From positions 1 through 18,620 of the forward strand of contig JAVEEJ010000061.1 of the NCBI GenBank assembly GCA_030840515.1: 18,620 nucleotides of DNA, read 5' to 3'. A program made the position numbers and the translations under genes. Below, piece after piece: positions 13,890-18,620 of this stretch. Each line of letters starts with the position of its first letter. The first letter of the stretch is position 1. The notes beneath the pieces were generated by a model that saw nothing but the letters and a program-made list of their open reading frames with translations, was not told where the DNA came from and ran no database searches. The stretch comes from Frankiaceae bacterium (GTDB taxonomy: Bacteria; Actinomycetota; Actinomycetes; JAVEEJ01).

Positions 13890-14242
13890 GCAGGCGAGGC
13901 GTCGCTGGTCGGGAAGGCACAGAACTCGTTGCCCTCAGGGTCGGCCATCACCCACCAGGGGTGGTCGGCGTCGAGCGGCGCCGTCAGGACCCGGGCCCCG
14001 AGGTCCACCAGTGGCTGCGGGCTGTCCCCCGCGAGCGTCACGTCGATGTGCACACGGTTCTTCGCCGTCTTGGGCTCCGGCACCGCGTTCACCCAGATCA
14101 GCATGCCGTCCCCGGAGAGCTTCACGTCTCCGTCCTTGAACCTGGTCAGCTCGAGTCCGAGCGCCGTCGACCAGAAGTCCGCAAGCAGCGTGACGTCGTT
14201 GGCGTCGAGGCAGAAGTCCTTGAAACGAGCTGGCGCAGCCAT
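13886..14242 (-). CDS. VOC-superfamily (glyoxalase-like) protein
   Basis: A 118-residue protein with one glyoxalase/bleomycin-resistance fold unit of paired beta-alpha-beta modules: FKDFCLDANDVTLLADFWSTALGLEL then NRVHIDVTLAG and WWVMADPEGNEFCAFP. The HxDV and the ADPEGNEFC strand are typical of the actinobacterial glyoxalase-like domain group. It could act as a dimer with a metal or as a ligand-binding protein; the substrate is unknown. ATG at 14242 has no Shine-Dalgarno, but TAGGCT ends 7 nt upstream, so a leaderless transcript is likely. It is the first gene of a coupled pair with the YdeI-like gene and diverges from dapD across only 40 bp. Confidence 0.88.
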   Translation of the reverse strand: MAAPARFKDFCLDANDVTLLADFWSTALGLELTRFKDGDVKLSGDGMLIWVNAVPEPKTAKNRVHIDVTLAGDSPQPLVDLGARVLTAPLDADHPWWVMADPEGNEFCAFPTSDASPA

Positions 14243-14249
14243 GACGCGA

Positions 14250-14275
14250 AGCCTAGGTCGCCCGCCTCCTAGGCT
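14250..14275. promoter_or_regulatory. Divergent leaderless promoters in one inverted repeat (VOC gene and dapD)
   Basis: AGCCTAGG at 14250-14257 and CCTAGGCT at 14268-14275 are a perfect 8-bp inverted repeat with a 10-nt spacer. Each arm holds a TAGGCT box pointing outward, and each box ends exactly 7 nt before an ATG (14242 on minus, 14283 on plus). The -35 zone of each promoter would fall on the other's -10, so polymerases probably exclude each other. The repeat could also be an operator. Confidence 0.6.
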
Positions 14276-14282
14276 GTGCGCC

Positions 14283-15203
14283 ATGACGCGCAGCGCCGCC
14301 GGCACCGGCCTGGCCACCGTGACCGACGGCGGCCAGGTGCTCGATGCCTGGTTCCCCTCACCTCGACTCGGTGGGGATGCCGCCAGCGATGAGGGCCTCG
14401 CGGGCCTGGTCCGCAAGGACGTCGAACGGCGAGTACGCCGTGAGCTGGTCACCGTCGTCATCGACCTCGACGCCGCGCCGGCCGACGTCCCCGATACCTA
14501 CCTCCGGCTGCACCTGCTCTCGCACCGGCTCGTCAAGCCGCACGGGCTCAACCTCGCGGGCATCTTCGGTGTTCTGCCCAACGTCGTCTGGACCTCTGCC
14601 GGCCCCTGTGCGGTCGAGGACTTCGAGGCGACGCGCATGCGGCTGACCGCGCGTGACGGACGGGTCACCGTCCTCGGCGTGGACAAGTTCCCGCGCATGG
14701 TCGACTACGTGATCCCGCCCGGAGTCCGCATCGCTGATGCCGACCGGGTGCGGCTCGGCGCGCACCTCGCTTCGGGCACCACCGTGATGCACGAGGGCTT
14801 CGTGAACTACAACGCCGGGACCCTGGGCACCTCGATGGTGGAGGGCCGCATCTCGGCGGGCGTCGTCGTCGGCGACGGGTCTGACATCGGCGGCAGCGCC
14901 TCGATCATGGGGACGCTCTCCGGCGGCGGCACCGAGGTGATCCGCGTCGGCGAGCGCTGCCTGCTCGGCGCCAACTCCGGAATCGGCATCTCGCTCGGCG
15001 ACGAGTGCGTCGTGGAGGCCGGCTGCTACGTCACGGGTGGCACCAAGGTGCGGCTCGATGACGGCCGCGTGGTCAAGGCCAAGGAGCTGTCCGGCCAGAG
15101 CGGCATCCTGTTCCGCCGCAACTCCACGACCGGGGTCGTGGAGGCCGTAGCGCGGGACGGCGCCAAGCCGATCGAGCTCAACGCCGCCCTCCACGCCAAC
15201 TAG
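14283..15203 (+). CDS. dapD: 2,3,4,5-tetrahydropyridine-2,6-dicarboxylate N-succinyltransferase
   Basis: Transfers succinate from succinyl-CoA to tetrahydrodipicolinate, the committed step of the succinylase route to diaminopimelate. It has 306 residues and is of the actinobacterial type, closely matching what I recall of M. tuberculosis DapD. The N-terminal domain has LRLHLLSHRLVKPHGLN; GVDKFPRMVDYVIP leads into the left-handed beta-helix of hexapeptide repeats (about 145-260: ADADRVRLGAHLASGTTVMH, ASIMGTLSGGG, LLGANSGIGISLGDECVVEAG). Glu187 in SMVEGRIS is the predicted catalytic acid. The C-terminus ends in LHAN, as in relatives. ATG at 14283 is preferred over an in-frame ATG 42 nt upstream because the TAGGCT box ends 7 nt before it. 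Its TAG stop shares CTAG with the convergent SnoaL-like gene. Confidence 0.96.
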   Translation: MTRSAAGTGLATVTDGGQVLDAWFPSPRLGGDAASDEGLAGLVRKDVERRVRRELVTVVIDLDAAPADVPDTYLRLHLLSHRLVKPHGLNLAGIFGVLPNVVWTSAGPCAVEDFEATRMRLTARDGRVTVLGVDKFPRMVDYVIPPGVRIADADRVRLGAHLASGTTVMHEGFVNYNAGTLGTSMVEGRISAGVVVGDGSDIGGSASIMGTLSGGGTEVIRVGERCLLGANSGIGISLGDECVVEAGCYVTGGTKVRLDDGRVVKAKELSGQSGILFRRNSTTGVVEAVARDGAKPIELNAALHAN

Positions 15204-15541
15204 CCCTTGACGTAAGCCAGCTTCTCGCTGACGAGTCCGTCGCGCACGCGGATCACGTCTACCCCGCGGACGTGACCGCCCTCCCACTCGAAGCGCCACA
15301 TCTGCACCAGCCGGTCGCCGACGCTGAACGAGTCCTCCGTCGTGAACCGAGCACCGGCGGTGTTGAACACCGGCTCCCAGGCCGCGCGAACCGCCGGCTT
15401 GCCCTCATGGCGCACCCCATCGGGCGCCGGGTCCGTCGAGTCGAAGAGGACATCCTCGGTGCACAACGCGAGGGCTGCCTCCAGGTCGTGTGCGTTCCAC
15501 GCCTCGTTGAACCGGTCGACCACTGCGCTGACTGTGTCCAT
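15200..15541 (-). CDS. SnoaL-like / NTF2-fold protein
   Basis: A 113-residue protein with the small NTF2-like cone fold: N-terminal helices (VSAVVDRFNEAWNAHDLEAALALCTEDVLFDS), then four to five beta strands with VQMWRFEWEGGHVRGVDVIRVRDGLVSEKLAYVKG. This helix and sheet order and the DGLVSEKL strand are typical of the SnoaL-like group, whose members bind or isomerise small ligands or are of unknown role. No certain catalytic pair is assigned. ATG at 15541 has no Shine-Dalgarno; TACCGT lies 6 nt upstream, consistent with a leaderless transcript. Its TAG stop overlaps the dapD stop by 4 nt, tail to tail. The upstream membrane-protein gene ends 12 nt before its start. Confidence 0.86.
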   Translation of the reverse strand: MDTVSAVVDRFNEAWNAHDLEAALALCTEDVLFDSTDPAPDGVRHEGKPAVRAAWEPVFNTAGARFTTEDSFSVGDRLVQMWRFEWEGGHVRGVDVIRVRDGLVSEKLAYVKG

Positions 15542-15547
15542 GAAGGC

Positions 15548-15553
15548 ACGGTA
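15548..15553 (-). promoter_or_regulatory. Candidate -10 box TACCGT of a leaderless transcript (SnoaL-like gene)
   Basis: On the minus strand TACCGT (15553-15548) ends 6 nt before the ATG at 15541, with no Shine-Dalgarno. It directly follows the stop of the upstream membrane-protein gene, so it could give the SnoaL-like gene its own transcript. Confidence 0.4.
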
Positions 15554-16411
15554 TTAGGTGACGGTGAAGGTCTCGCTCGACTGGGTCTCGACGTTGGTCT
15601 CGCTCGTGGTCCGCGGGCGGGCGTCCAGGTAGTAGCTGCCGGGTGCGAGTGGACGGCCCTTGTCGTCGACAACCTTCCACGTCACGTACCACCGGGCGCA
15701 CTTTCCTTCGGGCACAGTCACGGTCGGAGACGTGGACGCGAAGTGGTGACCGGTCGACCACTTCCACGATGCGGGGTAGCTGCTGCGCCCCACCGCGAAG
15801 TCCAACTGCATACCCGAGGCGAACTCGAGCTTCCCGGTCCCTTGACCAGGGATCCGACACAGCGCGGCGGCGAGCTGCACCGCCTGCCCACCTCGTCCCG
15901 TGGTCGCACCGTCGTAGTAGCTGCACCAGCCCTGCGCCACCGTAGGTCCGCTGCCGTCGCACTGGCGCGTGACGTCATAGCTGGTGATCTGCATCGGCGG
16001 TCCGACCTCACCGTTGGGGCGGGGAGCAGGGGATGACGCGCTGGCTCTCGGACTGGGTCCGGTCGAGGGAGGGATGCCGGGCGGCACCGTGGCTCGCGGC
16101 ACGAGCGACTCGACCGGAGGGATCGCGACACCGGCGCCGGGCACCGATGGGGCCGAGGGCGCACCGCTCGCCGTACTCGTCACCGGCGGCTTGCCTGCAG
16201 GCGGGTTGATCGTGTTCAGCGCGTCGTTCGCTCCGCCAGAGGCGATCACCGCGAACACGGCGGCGACCGACGCGGCCGCGGTTGCCCCCACGGAGGCCGC
16301 CTTGACGCGTCGGCGCTCGGTGGCCCGCTTCATGACGCCGCCGATCCCGTCTGGGCTCGGCACGGCGGAGTCGATGCTCCGGCCAGGAGGAAGCAGCTCG
16401 GGATCAGGCAT
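15554..16411 (-). CDS. Single-pass membrane protein coupled to an ECF sigma factor; possible atypical anti-sigma/sensor
   Basis: A 285-residue protein. Residues 1-37 are polar and end in a basic KRATERRRVK stretch. Residues about 38-59 (AASVGATAAASVAAVFAVIA) are one membrane segment. A Pro/Ser/Thr-rich linker follows (69-138), then an outer domain with cysteines 151, 163, 185 and 238. The last 90 residues (SWKWSTGHHF, VPEGKCARWYVTWKVVDDKG, LAPGSYYLDA) resemble the BsuPI-type beta-sandwich; this is my reading, not a database hit. ATG at 16411 follows GGAGG and overlaps the sigma stop by 8 nt (ATGCCTGA). The position suggests a sigma regulator, but the cytoplasmic part is short and has no His/Cys zinc motif. 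It could instead be a secreted-stress effector of the same regulon. Confidence 0.72.
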   Translation of the reverse strand: MPDPELLPPGRSIDSAVPSPDGIGGVMKRATERRRVKAASVGATAAASVAAVFAVIASGGANDALNTINPPAGKPPVTSTASGAPSAPSVPGAGVAIPPVESLVPRATVPPGIPPSTGPSPRASASSPAPRPNGEVGPPMQITSYDVTRQCDGSGPTVAQGWCSYYDGATTGRGGQAVQLAAALCRIPGQGTGKLEFASGMQLDFAVGRSSYPASWKWSTGHHFASTSPTVTVPEGKCARWYVTWKVVDDKGRPLAPGSYYLDARPRTTSETNVETQSSETFTVT

Positions 16412-16916
16412 GGGGGTCCTCCAGGATGTCGCGGAGCAGGGCACGCGCTTCGTGGAGCCGGCGCTTCGTGGTGCCCACGGGGATGTGCAAGGCGGCGCTG
16501 ACCTGCTCGATCGGCAGGTCGGCGTAGTAGTGCAGGAGTACGGCGTGGCGCAGCCGCTTGGGGAGGCGCTCGACCAGGTCACGCAACCACGGGTCGTGCT
16601 CCGGGGTTGCCTCGTCGCGCAGAGCCTCGGCGGACGAGTACGCCGCTGTTTCACGGCCGCGCTTGCGCCAGTGCTGTCGCGCGAGGTTGATGCCGGTCAG
16701 GTACACGTACGCCCGCGGGTGCTCGACCCGACGCCAGCGCGCGAAGACCCGCACGAACGCCTCCTGGGCCAGGTCCTGCGCCAGGGCCCGGTCGCCGACC
16801 AGGGTGACCAGGTAGCCGGTCAGCGGCCCGACGTGCTGCTCGTAGCAGGCCACCAGGTCCGCGGGCCAGCGCTCAGCCCGCACCATCAGCCCGCCTTCTG
16901 CGTGCACGAGTGTCAT
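16404..16916 (-). CDS. ECF-family RNA polymerase sigma factor
   Basis: A 170-residue sigma-70 family extracytoplasmic-function sigma factor. Region 2 spans about 20-88 (LVACYEQHVGPLTGYLVTLV, DRALAQDLAQEAFVRVFARW, HPRAYVYLTGINLARQHWRK) and region 4 about 112-163 (RLPKRLRHAVLLHYYADLPIE, then the helix-turn-helix IEQVSAALHIPVGTTKRRLHEARALL). Both are intact and the linker is short, as expected for ECF sigmas; it resembles the actinobacterial SigE-like group. ATG at 16916 follows GGAGGAGGG 6-7 nt upstream; a second ATG at codon 11 is less likely. It is translationally coupled to the membrane protein downstream. A GAAC-N17-CATC motif upstream could be an autoregulatory ECF promoter. Target genes cannot be read from this window. 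Confidence 0.93.
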   Translation of the reverse strand: MTLVHAEGGLMVRAERWPADLVACYEQHVGPLTGYLVTLVGDRALAQDLAQEAFVRVFARWRRVEHPRAYVYLTGINLARQHWRKRGRETAAYSSAEALRDEATPEHDPWLRDLVERLPKRLRHAVLLHYYADLPIEQVSAALHIPVGTTKRRLHEARALLRDILEDPHA

Positions 16917-16941
16917 GCACCCCCTCCTCCGTCACTGCCTT

Positions 16942-16966
16942 GATGCCGCAGCGGGGCGGGAGGTTC
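16942..16966 (-). promoter_or_regulatory. Possible ECF-type promoter of the sigma operon
   Basis: On the minus strand GAAC (16966-16963) and CATC (16945-16942) are separated by 17 nt, similar to ECF promoters (AAC-containing -35, CGTC-like -10). It begins at the dapC stop codon and would give a leader of roughly 20 nt carrying the Shine-Dalgarno. The match is short and may be chance. Confidence 0.22.
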
Positions 16967-18032
16967 AGGCCGATGTCAGGCGATTCGTCGCCGACTCGAT
17001 GCGCTCGTCGGTCGCGGTCAGCGCCACCCGGACGTGCCGTGCGCCGGCCGCACCGTAGAACTCCCCCGGCGCCGCGAGGATGCCGCGGTCGGCGAGCCAG
17101 GCCACCGACGTCCAGCAGTCCTCCTCGCGGGTGGCCCACAGGTAGAGCCCGGCCTCGGAGTGCTCGACGCGGAAGCCCGCCGCCTCGAGGGCGGGTCGCA
17201 GCTGCCGGCGCCGCGCGAGGTAGCGGGTGCGCTGTACCTCGACGTGCGCGTCGTCGTCGAGGGCGGCTGCCATCGCGGCTTGCACCGGTGCCGGCACGAT
17301 CATCCCCGCGTGCTTGCGTACCTCCAGAAGTCGGCGGACGAGTACGGCGTCACCCGCCACGAAGCCGGCGCGGTAGCCGGCGAGGTTGGACCGCTTGCTG
17401 AGCGAGTGAACTGCCAGCAGGCCGGTGTGATCACCCTCGCTGACGCGTGGGTCGAGGATGCTCACCGGTTCGGCGTCCCAGCCGAACGCGCTGTAGCACT
17501 CGTCGCTCGCGATGACCCCGCCCCGCTCGCGGGCGGAGCGGACGACCTCGCGCAGCTCCTCGACGCTCATCACCGCCCCGGTCGGGTTGGACGGTGAATT
17601 GACCCAGGTGAGGTCCCCGACCCCTCCGCAGACGGGCTTGGCGCCGGCGAGCAGCGCGCCCACCTCATACGTCGGGTAGGCGATGCTCGGCAGCCCGACC
17701 GTGCGCGCCTCGAGCAGCGTGGGCAGCCAGGCGACGAGCTCCTTGGTCCCGATCACCGGGAGCACGGCGTCGGGTGAGACGTCGCTGTGGAGCGCCCGCG
17801 CAAGCCAGCGTGCTGCGGCCTCGCGGACCGTCGTCGTACCCGCAGTGAATGGATAGCCGGGCGCGTCAGACGCCGCCGCGAGCGCGGCCTTGGCCACGTC
17901 GGGGGTCGGGTCGACCGGCGTGCCGACGGACAGGTCGACGATGCCGTCGGGATGGGCACGGGCCCGGTCGCCGTACGGCGCGAGCCGGTCCCAGGGGAAG
18001 TCGGGGAGGTTCAGCTGAGTGCTCTGGTTCAG
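16965..18032 (-). CDS. dapC: Succinyldiaminopimelate transaminase
   Basis: PLP-dependent class I/II aminotransferase that converts N-succinyl-2-amino-6-ketopimelate to N-succinyl-DAP. From a CTG at 18032 it has 355 residues, near the length I recall for the M. tuberculosis enzyme (about 362). The N-terminal block FPWDRLAPYG and HPDGIVDLSVGTPVDP is strongly family-like, and SPSNPTG (Asn149), SDECY (Asp177, Tyr180), HSLSKRSNLAGYRAG (Lys213 binds PLP, Arg221) and the C-terminal HVRVALTATDERI complete the active site. No ATG, GTG or TTG occurs in frame before this N-terminal block; the first GTG is codon 46 (17897), which would cut off conserved residues. Candidate starts are CTG at 18032 (1 nt after the fdxA stop) or 18014, one repeat unit apart. 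It is in an operon with fdxA, as in mycobacteria. Gene identity is secure; the exact start is not. Confidence 0.9.
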   Translation of the reverse strand: MNQSTQLNLPDFPWDRLAPYGDRARAHPDGIVDLSVGTPVDPTPDVAKAALAAASDAPGYPFTAGTTTVREAAARWLARALHSDVSPDAVLPVIGTKELVAWLPTLLEARTVGLPSIAYPTYEVGALLAGAKPVCGGVGDLTWVNSPSNPTGAVMSVEELREVVRSARERGGVIASDECYSAFGWDAEPVSILDPRVSEGDHTGLLAVHSLSKRSNLAGYRAGFVAGDAVLVRRLLEVRKHAGMIVPAPVQAAMAAALDDDAHVEVQRTRYLARRRQLRPALEAAGFRVEHSEAGLYLWATREEDCWTSVAWLADRGILAAPGEFYGAAGARHVRVALTATDERIESATNRLTSA

Positions 18033-18043
18033 CTCAGTGCTCT
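18008..18043. repeat. 18-bp tandem duplication at the fdxA-dapC junction
   Basis: GGTTCAGCTGAGTGCTCT at 18008-18025 is followed at once by a copy at 18026-18043 that differs at one base (G18017 versus C18035). It contains the fdxA stop and both candidate CTG starts of dapC, and being 18 bp it adds six codons without shifting the dapC frame. Confidence 0.9.
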
Positions 18044-18366
18044 GCAGGCTCGACCTGGGGCGGCAGTGCCTCGATGAGCGGGTGGTCCTTGTCGATCTTG
18101 CCGACCTTCGACGCGCCGCCGGGTGAGCCGAGGTCGGTGAAGAACTCGACGTTGGCTGCGTAGTAGGGCTTCCACTGCTCGGGGGTGTCGTCCTCGTAGA
18201 AGATCGCCTCGACCGGGCAGACCGGCTCGCAGGCGCCGCAGTCGACGCACTCGTCCGGGTGGATGTACAGCATCCGGTTGCCCTCGTAGATGCAGTCGAC
18301 GGGGCATTCCTCGATGCACGCCTTGTCGAGCAGGTCGACGCAGGGCTGCGCGATGACGTAGGTCAC
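18034..18366 (-). CDS. fdxA: 7Fe ferredoxin ([3Fe-4S][4Fe-4S])
   Basis: Small soluble electron carrier, 110 residues from the GTG at 18366. That start has a strong GGGAGGGA Shine-Dalgarno, and upstream codons to 18408 are not conserved. Eight cysteines in the N-terminal half match 7Fe ferredoxins: Cys9, 17, 21, 25 (PCVDLLDKACIEECPVDCIYEG region) and Cys40, 43, 46, 50 (DECVDCGACEPVCPVEAIFYEDD). By analogy with Azotobacter ferredoxin I, Cys9, 17 and 50 bind the 3Fe cluster and Cys21, 40, 43 and 46 the 4Fe cluster. The C-terminal extension (FFTDLGSPGGASKVGKID) is typical of actinobacterial FdxA/FdxC. It lies just upstream of dapC; redox partners are not visible here. The leader contains an unusual inverted-repeat region. 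Confidence 0.96.
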   Translation of the reverse strand: MTYVIAQPCVDLLDKACIEECPVDCIYEGNRMLYIHPDECVDCGACEPVCPVEAIFYEDDTPEQWKPYYAANVEFFTDLGSPGGASKVGKIDKDHPLIEALPPQVEPAEH

Positions 18367-18420
18367 GGTCCGGTCCCTCCCGGGCTGAGTTGAAGCCAGT
18401 CGTTCCAACCAGTGTGCGAG

Positions 18421-18487
18421 CGGGCCAGCAGCGGCCCGTCTCCGGTATCAGTGTCTACTAGACAACACTAGACACTAGACACCGGAG
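18421..18487. promoter_or_regulatory. Inverted-repeat region between fdxA and the acetyltransferase gene, probable operator
   Basis: Left arms CTCCGGT (18440-18446) and AGTGTCTA (18450-18457) pair with right arms TAGACACT (18469-18476) and ACCGGAG (18481-18487), 15 bp in all with a small internal loop. TAGACA starts at 18459, 18469 and 18476. Just upstream CGGGCC (18421-18426) pairs with GGCCCG (18433-18438). It is locally AT-rich and lies between divergent genes, so regulator binding or RNA folding in a leader is likely. Confidence 0.6.
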
Positions 18488-18498
18488 GGCCGCCGGGC

Positions 18499-18620
18499 AT
18501 GCTGACCAACCACGACGTGGGACGGCGGGTGTCGGTCCGGCGCCGGGTCGAGGGCGGGCTCACCGACGTGCTGGGCCACCTGCTCGACCTGGATGGGGAC
18601 CACTTGGACGTCCTGTCTCG
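18499..18620 (+). CDS. N-terminal fragment of a probable GNAT-family acetyltransferase (3' end outside window)
   Basis: An open frame starts at ATG 18499, with GGAGGG 9 nt upstream, and runs off the window after 40 complete codons. The visible part, starting MLTNHDVGRRVSVRRRVEGG and continuing with LTDVLGHLLDL and DHLDVLS, reads as the small SH3-like beta domain found before the acetyltransferase domain in actinobacterial GNAT proteins of the Rv0428c type, which commonly lie next to this ferredoxin gene. The acetyl-CoA-binding motif is beyond the end and cannot be checked, so the assignment rests on the N-terminal domain and the neighbourhood. It diverges from fdxA. Confidence 0.6.
   Translation, partial: MLTNHDVGRRVSVRRRVEGGLTDVLGHLLDLDGDHLDVLS

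Noticed and set aside
14241..14282. In-frame ATG at 14241 as the dapD start
   Set aside because: It would overlap the divergent VOC start and add 14 residues unlike relatives; the TAGGCT box and family alignment favour 14283.
9677..15203. Three dap genes as a single lysine operon
   Set aside because: dapE, dapD and dapC lie on different strands and in separate transcription units with other genes between them.
15272..16943. Plus-strand open frames opposite the SnoaL-like, membrane-protein and sigma genes
   Set aside because: They are antisense to well-supported genes and lack conserved motifs and ribosome sites.
16965..17897. dapC as a 310-residue protein starting with GTG at 17897
   Set aside because: This start removes the conserved HPDGIVDLSVGTPVDP block and the FPWDRL segment that are in frame upstream.
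1..18620. Mobile element, prophage or defence island
   Set aside because: No transposase, integrase, terminal repeat or attachment site was recognised, and gene content and codon use look uniform and core-like.

Overview
This is GC-rich chromosomal DNA of an actinobacterium (class Actinomycetes; I cannot name a genus). The grounds are strong G/C third-position codon bias, many GTG starts, actinobacterial families such as DUF3117, DUF1206 and FolP2, and a gene set that, from memory, matches the Mycobacterium tuberculosis fdxC-dapC and dapD to Rv1211 neighbourhood. It reads as core housekeeping sequence. I see no insertion sequence, phage gene, CRISPR array, rRNA or tRNA. No stretch over 300 bases lacks a gene; the longest gap, 12211-12440, holds a cluster of palindromes.

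Layout. 2-226 (+) is the tail of a probably secreted protein. 234-2015 (-) carries leucyl aminopeptidase pepA and the 55-residue DUF3117 protein. 2141-3710 (+) is a coupled pair, a PaaX-type repressor and a PaaG-like crotonase. 3727-5817 (-) is a coupled operon: DivIVA-domain membrane protein, SRPBCC protein, Tag DNA glycosylase. 5899-6759 (+) is folP2. 6892-8182 (+) is a tandem pair of paralogous lipoproteins. 8183-10744 (-) is dapE followed by two LOG-family proteins. 10784-12210 (+) is a HAD hydrolase coupled to a PtpB-like phosphatase. 12441-13268 (-) is a DUF1206 membrane protein. 13314-14242 (-) is a VOC protein coupled to a YdeI/OmdA protein. 14283-15203 (+) is dapD. 15200-16916 (-) holds a SnoaL-like protein and an ECF sigma factor coupled to a one-pass membrane protein. 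16965-18366 (-) is 7Fe ferredoxin fdxA followed by dapC. 18499 onward (+) is the start of a probable GNAT acetyltransferase.

How the genes work together. dapD, dapC and dapE encode three steps of the succinylase branch of diaminopimelate/lysine synthesis, which feeds peptidoglycan. They lie within about 9 kb but in three separate transcription units. The DivIVA-domain protein may also belong to envelope growth. The ECF sigma factor and its membrane partner look like an envelope-sensing module without a classical zinc anti-sigma domain.

The most notable signals are small-scale ones. (1) Seven genes have a TANNNT box ending 6-7 nt before the start codon and no Shine-Dalgarno, a leaderless-transcript signature. 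At VOC/dapD two such boxes form one inverted repeat between divergent genes. (2) dapC has no ATG, GTG or TTG in its conserved N-terminal region; a CTG start next to the fdxA stop, inside an 18-bp tandem duplication, is the best candidate. (3) Two identical 23-bp palindromes lie between convergent genes at 12283-12376. (4) A long imperfect inverted repeat with TAGACA repeats lies between fdxA and the acetyltransferase gene. I found no convincing new multi-gene system; the ECF module and the lipoprotein pair are the least characterised parts.
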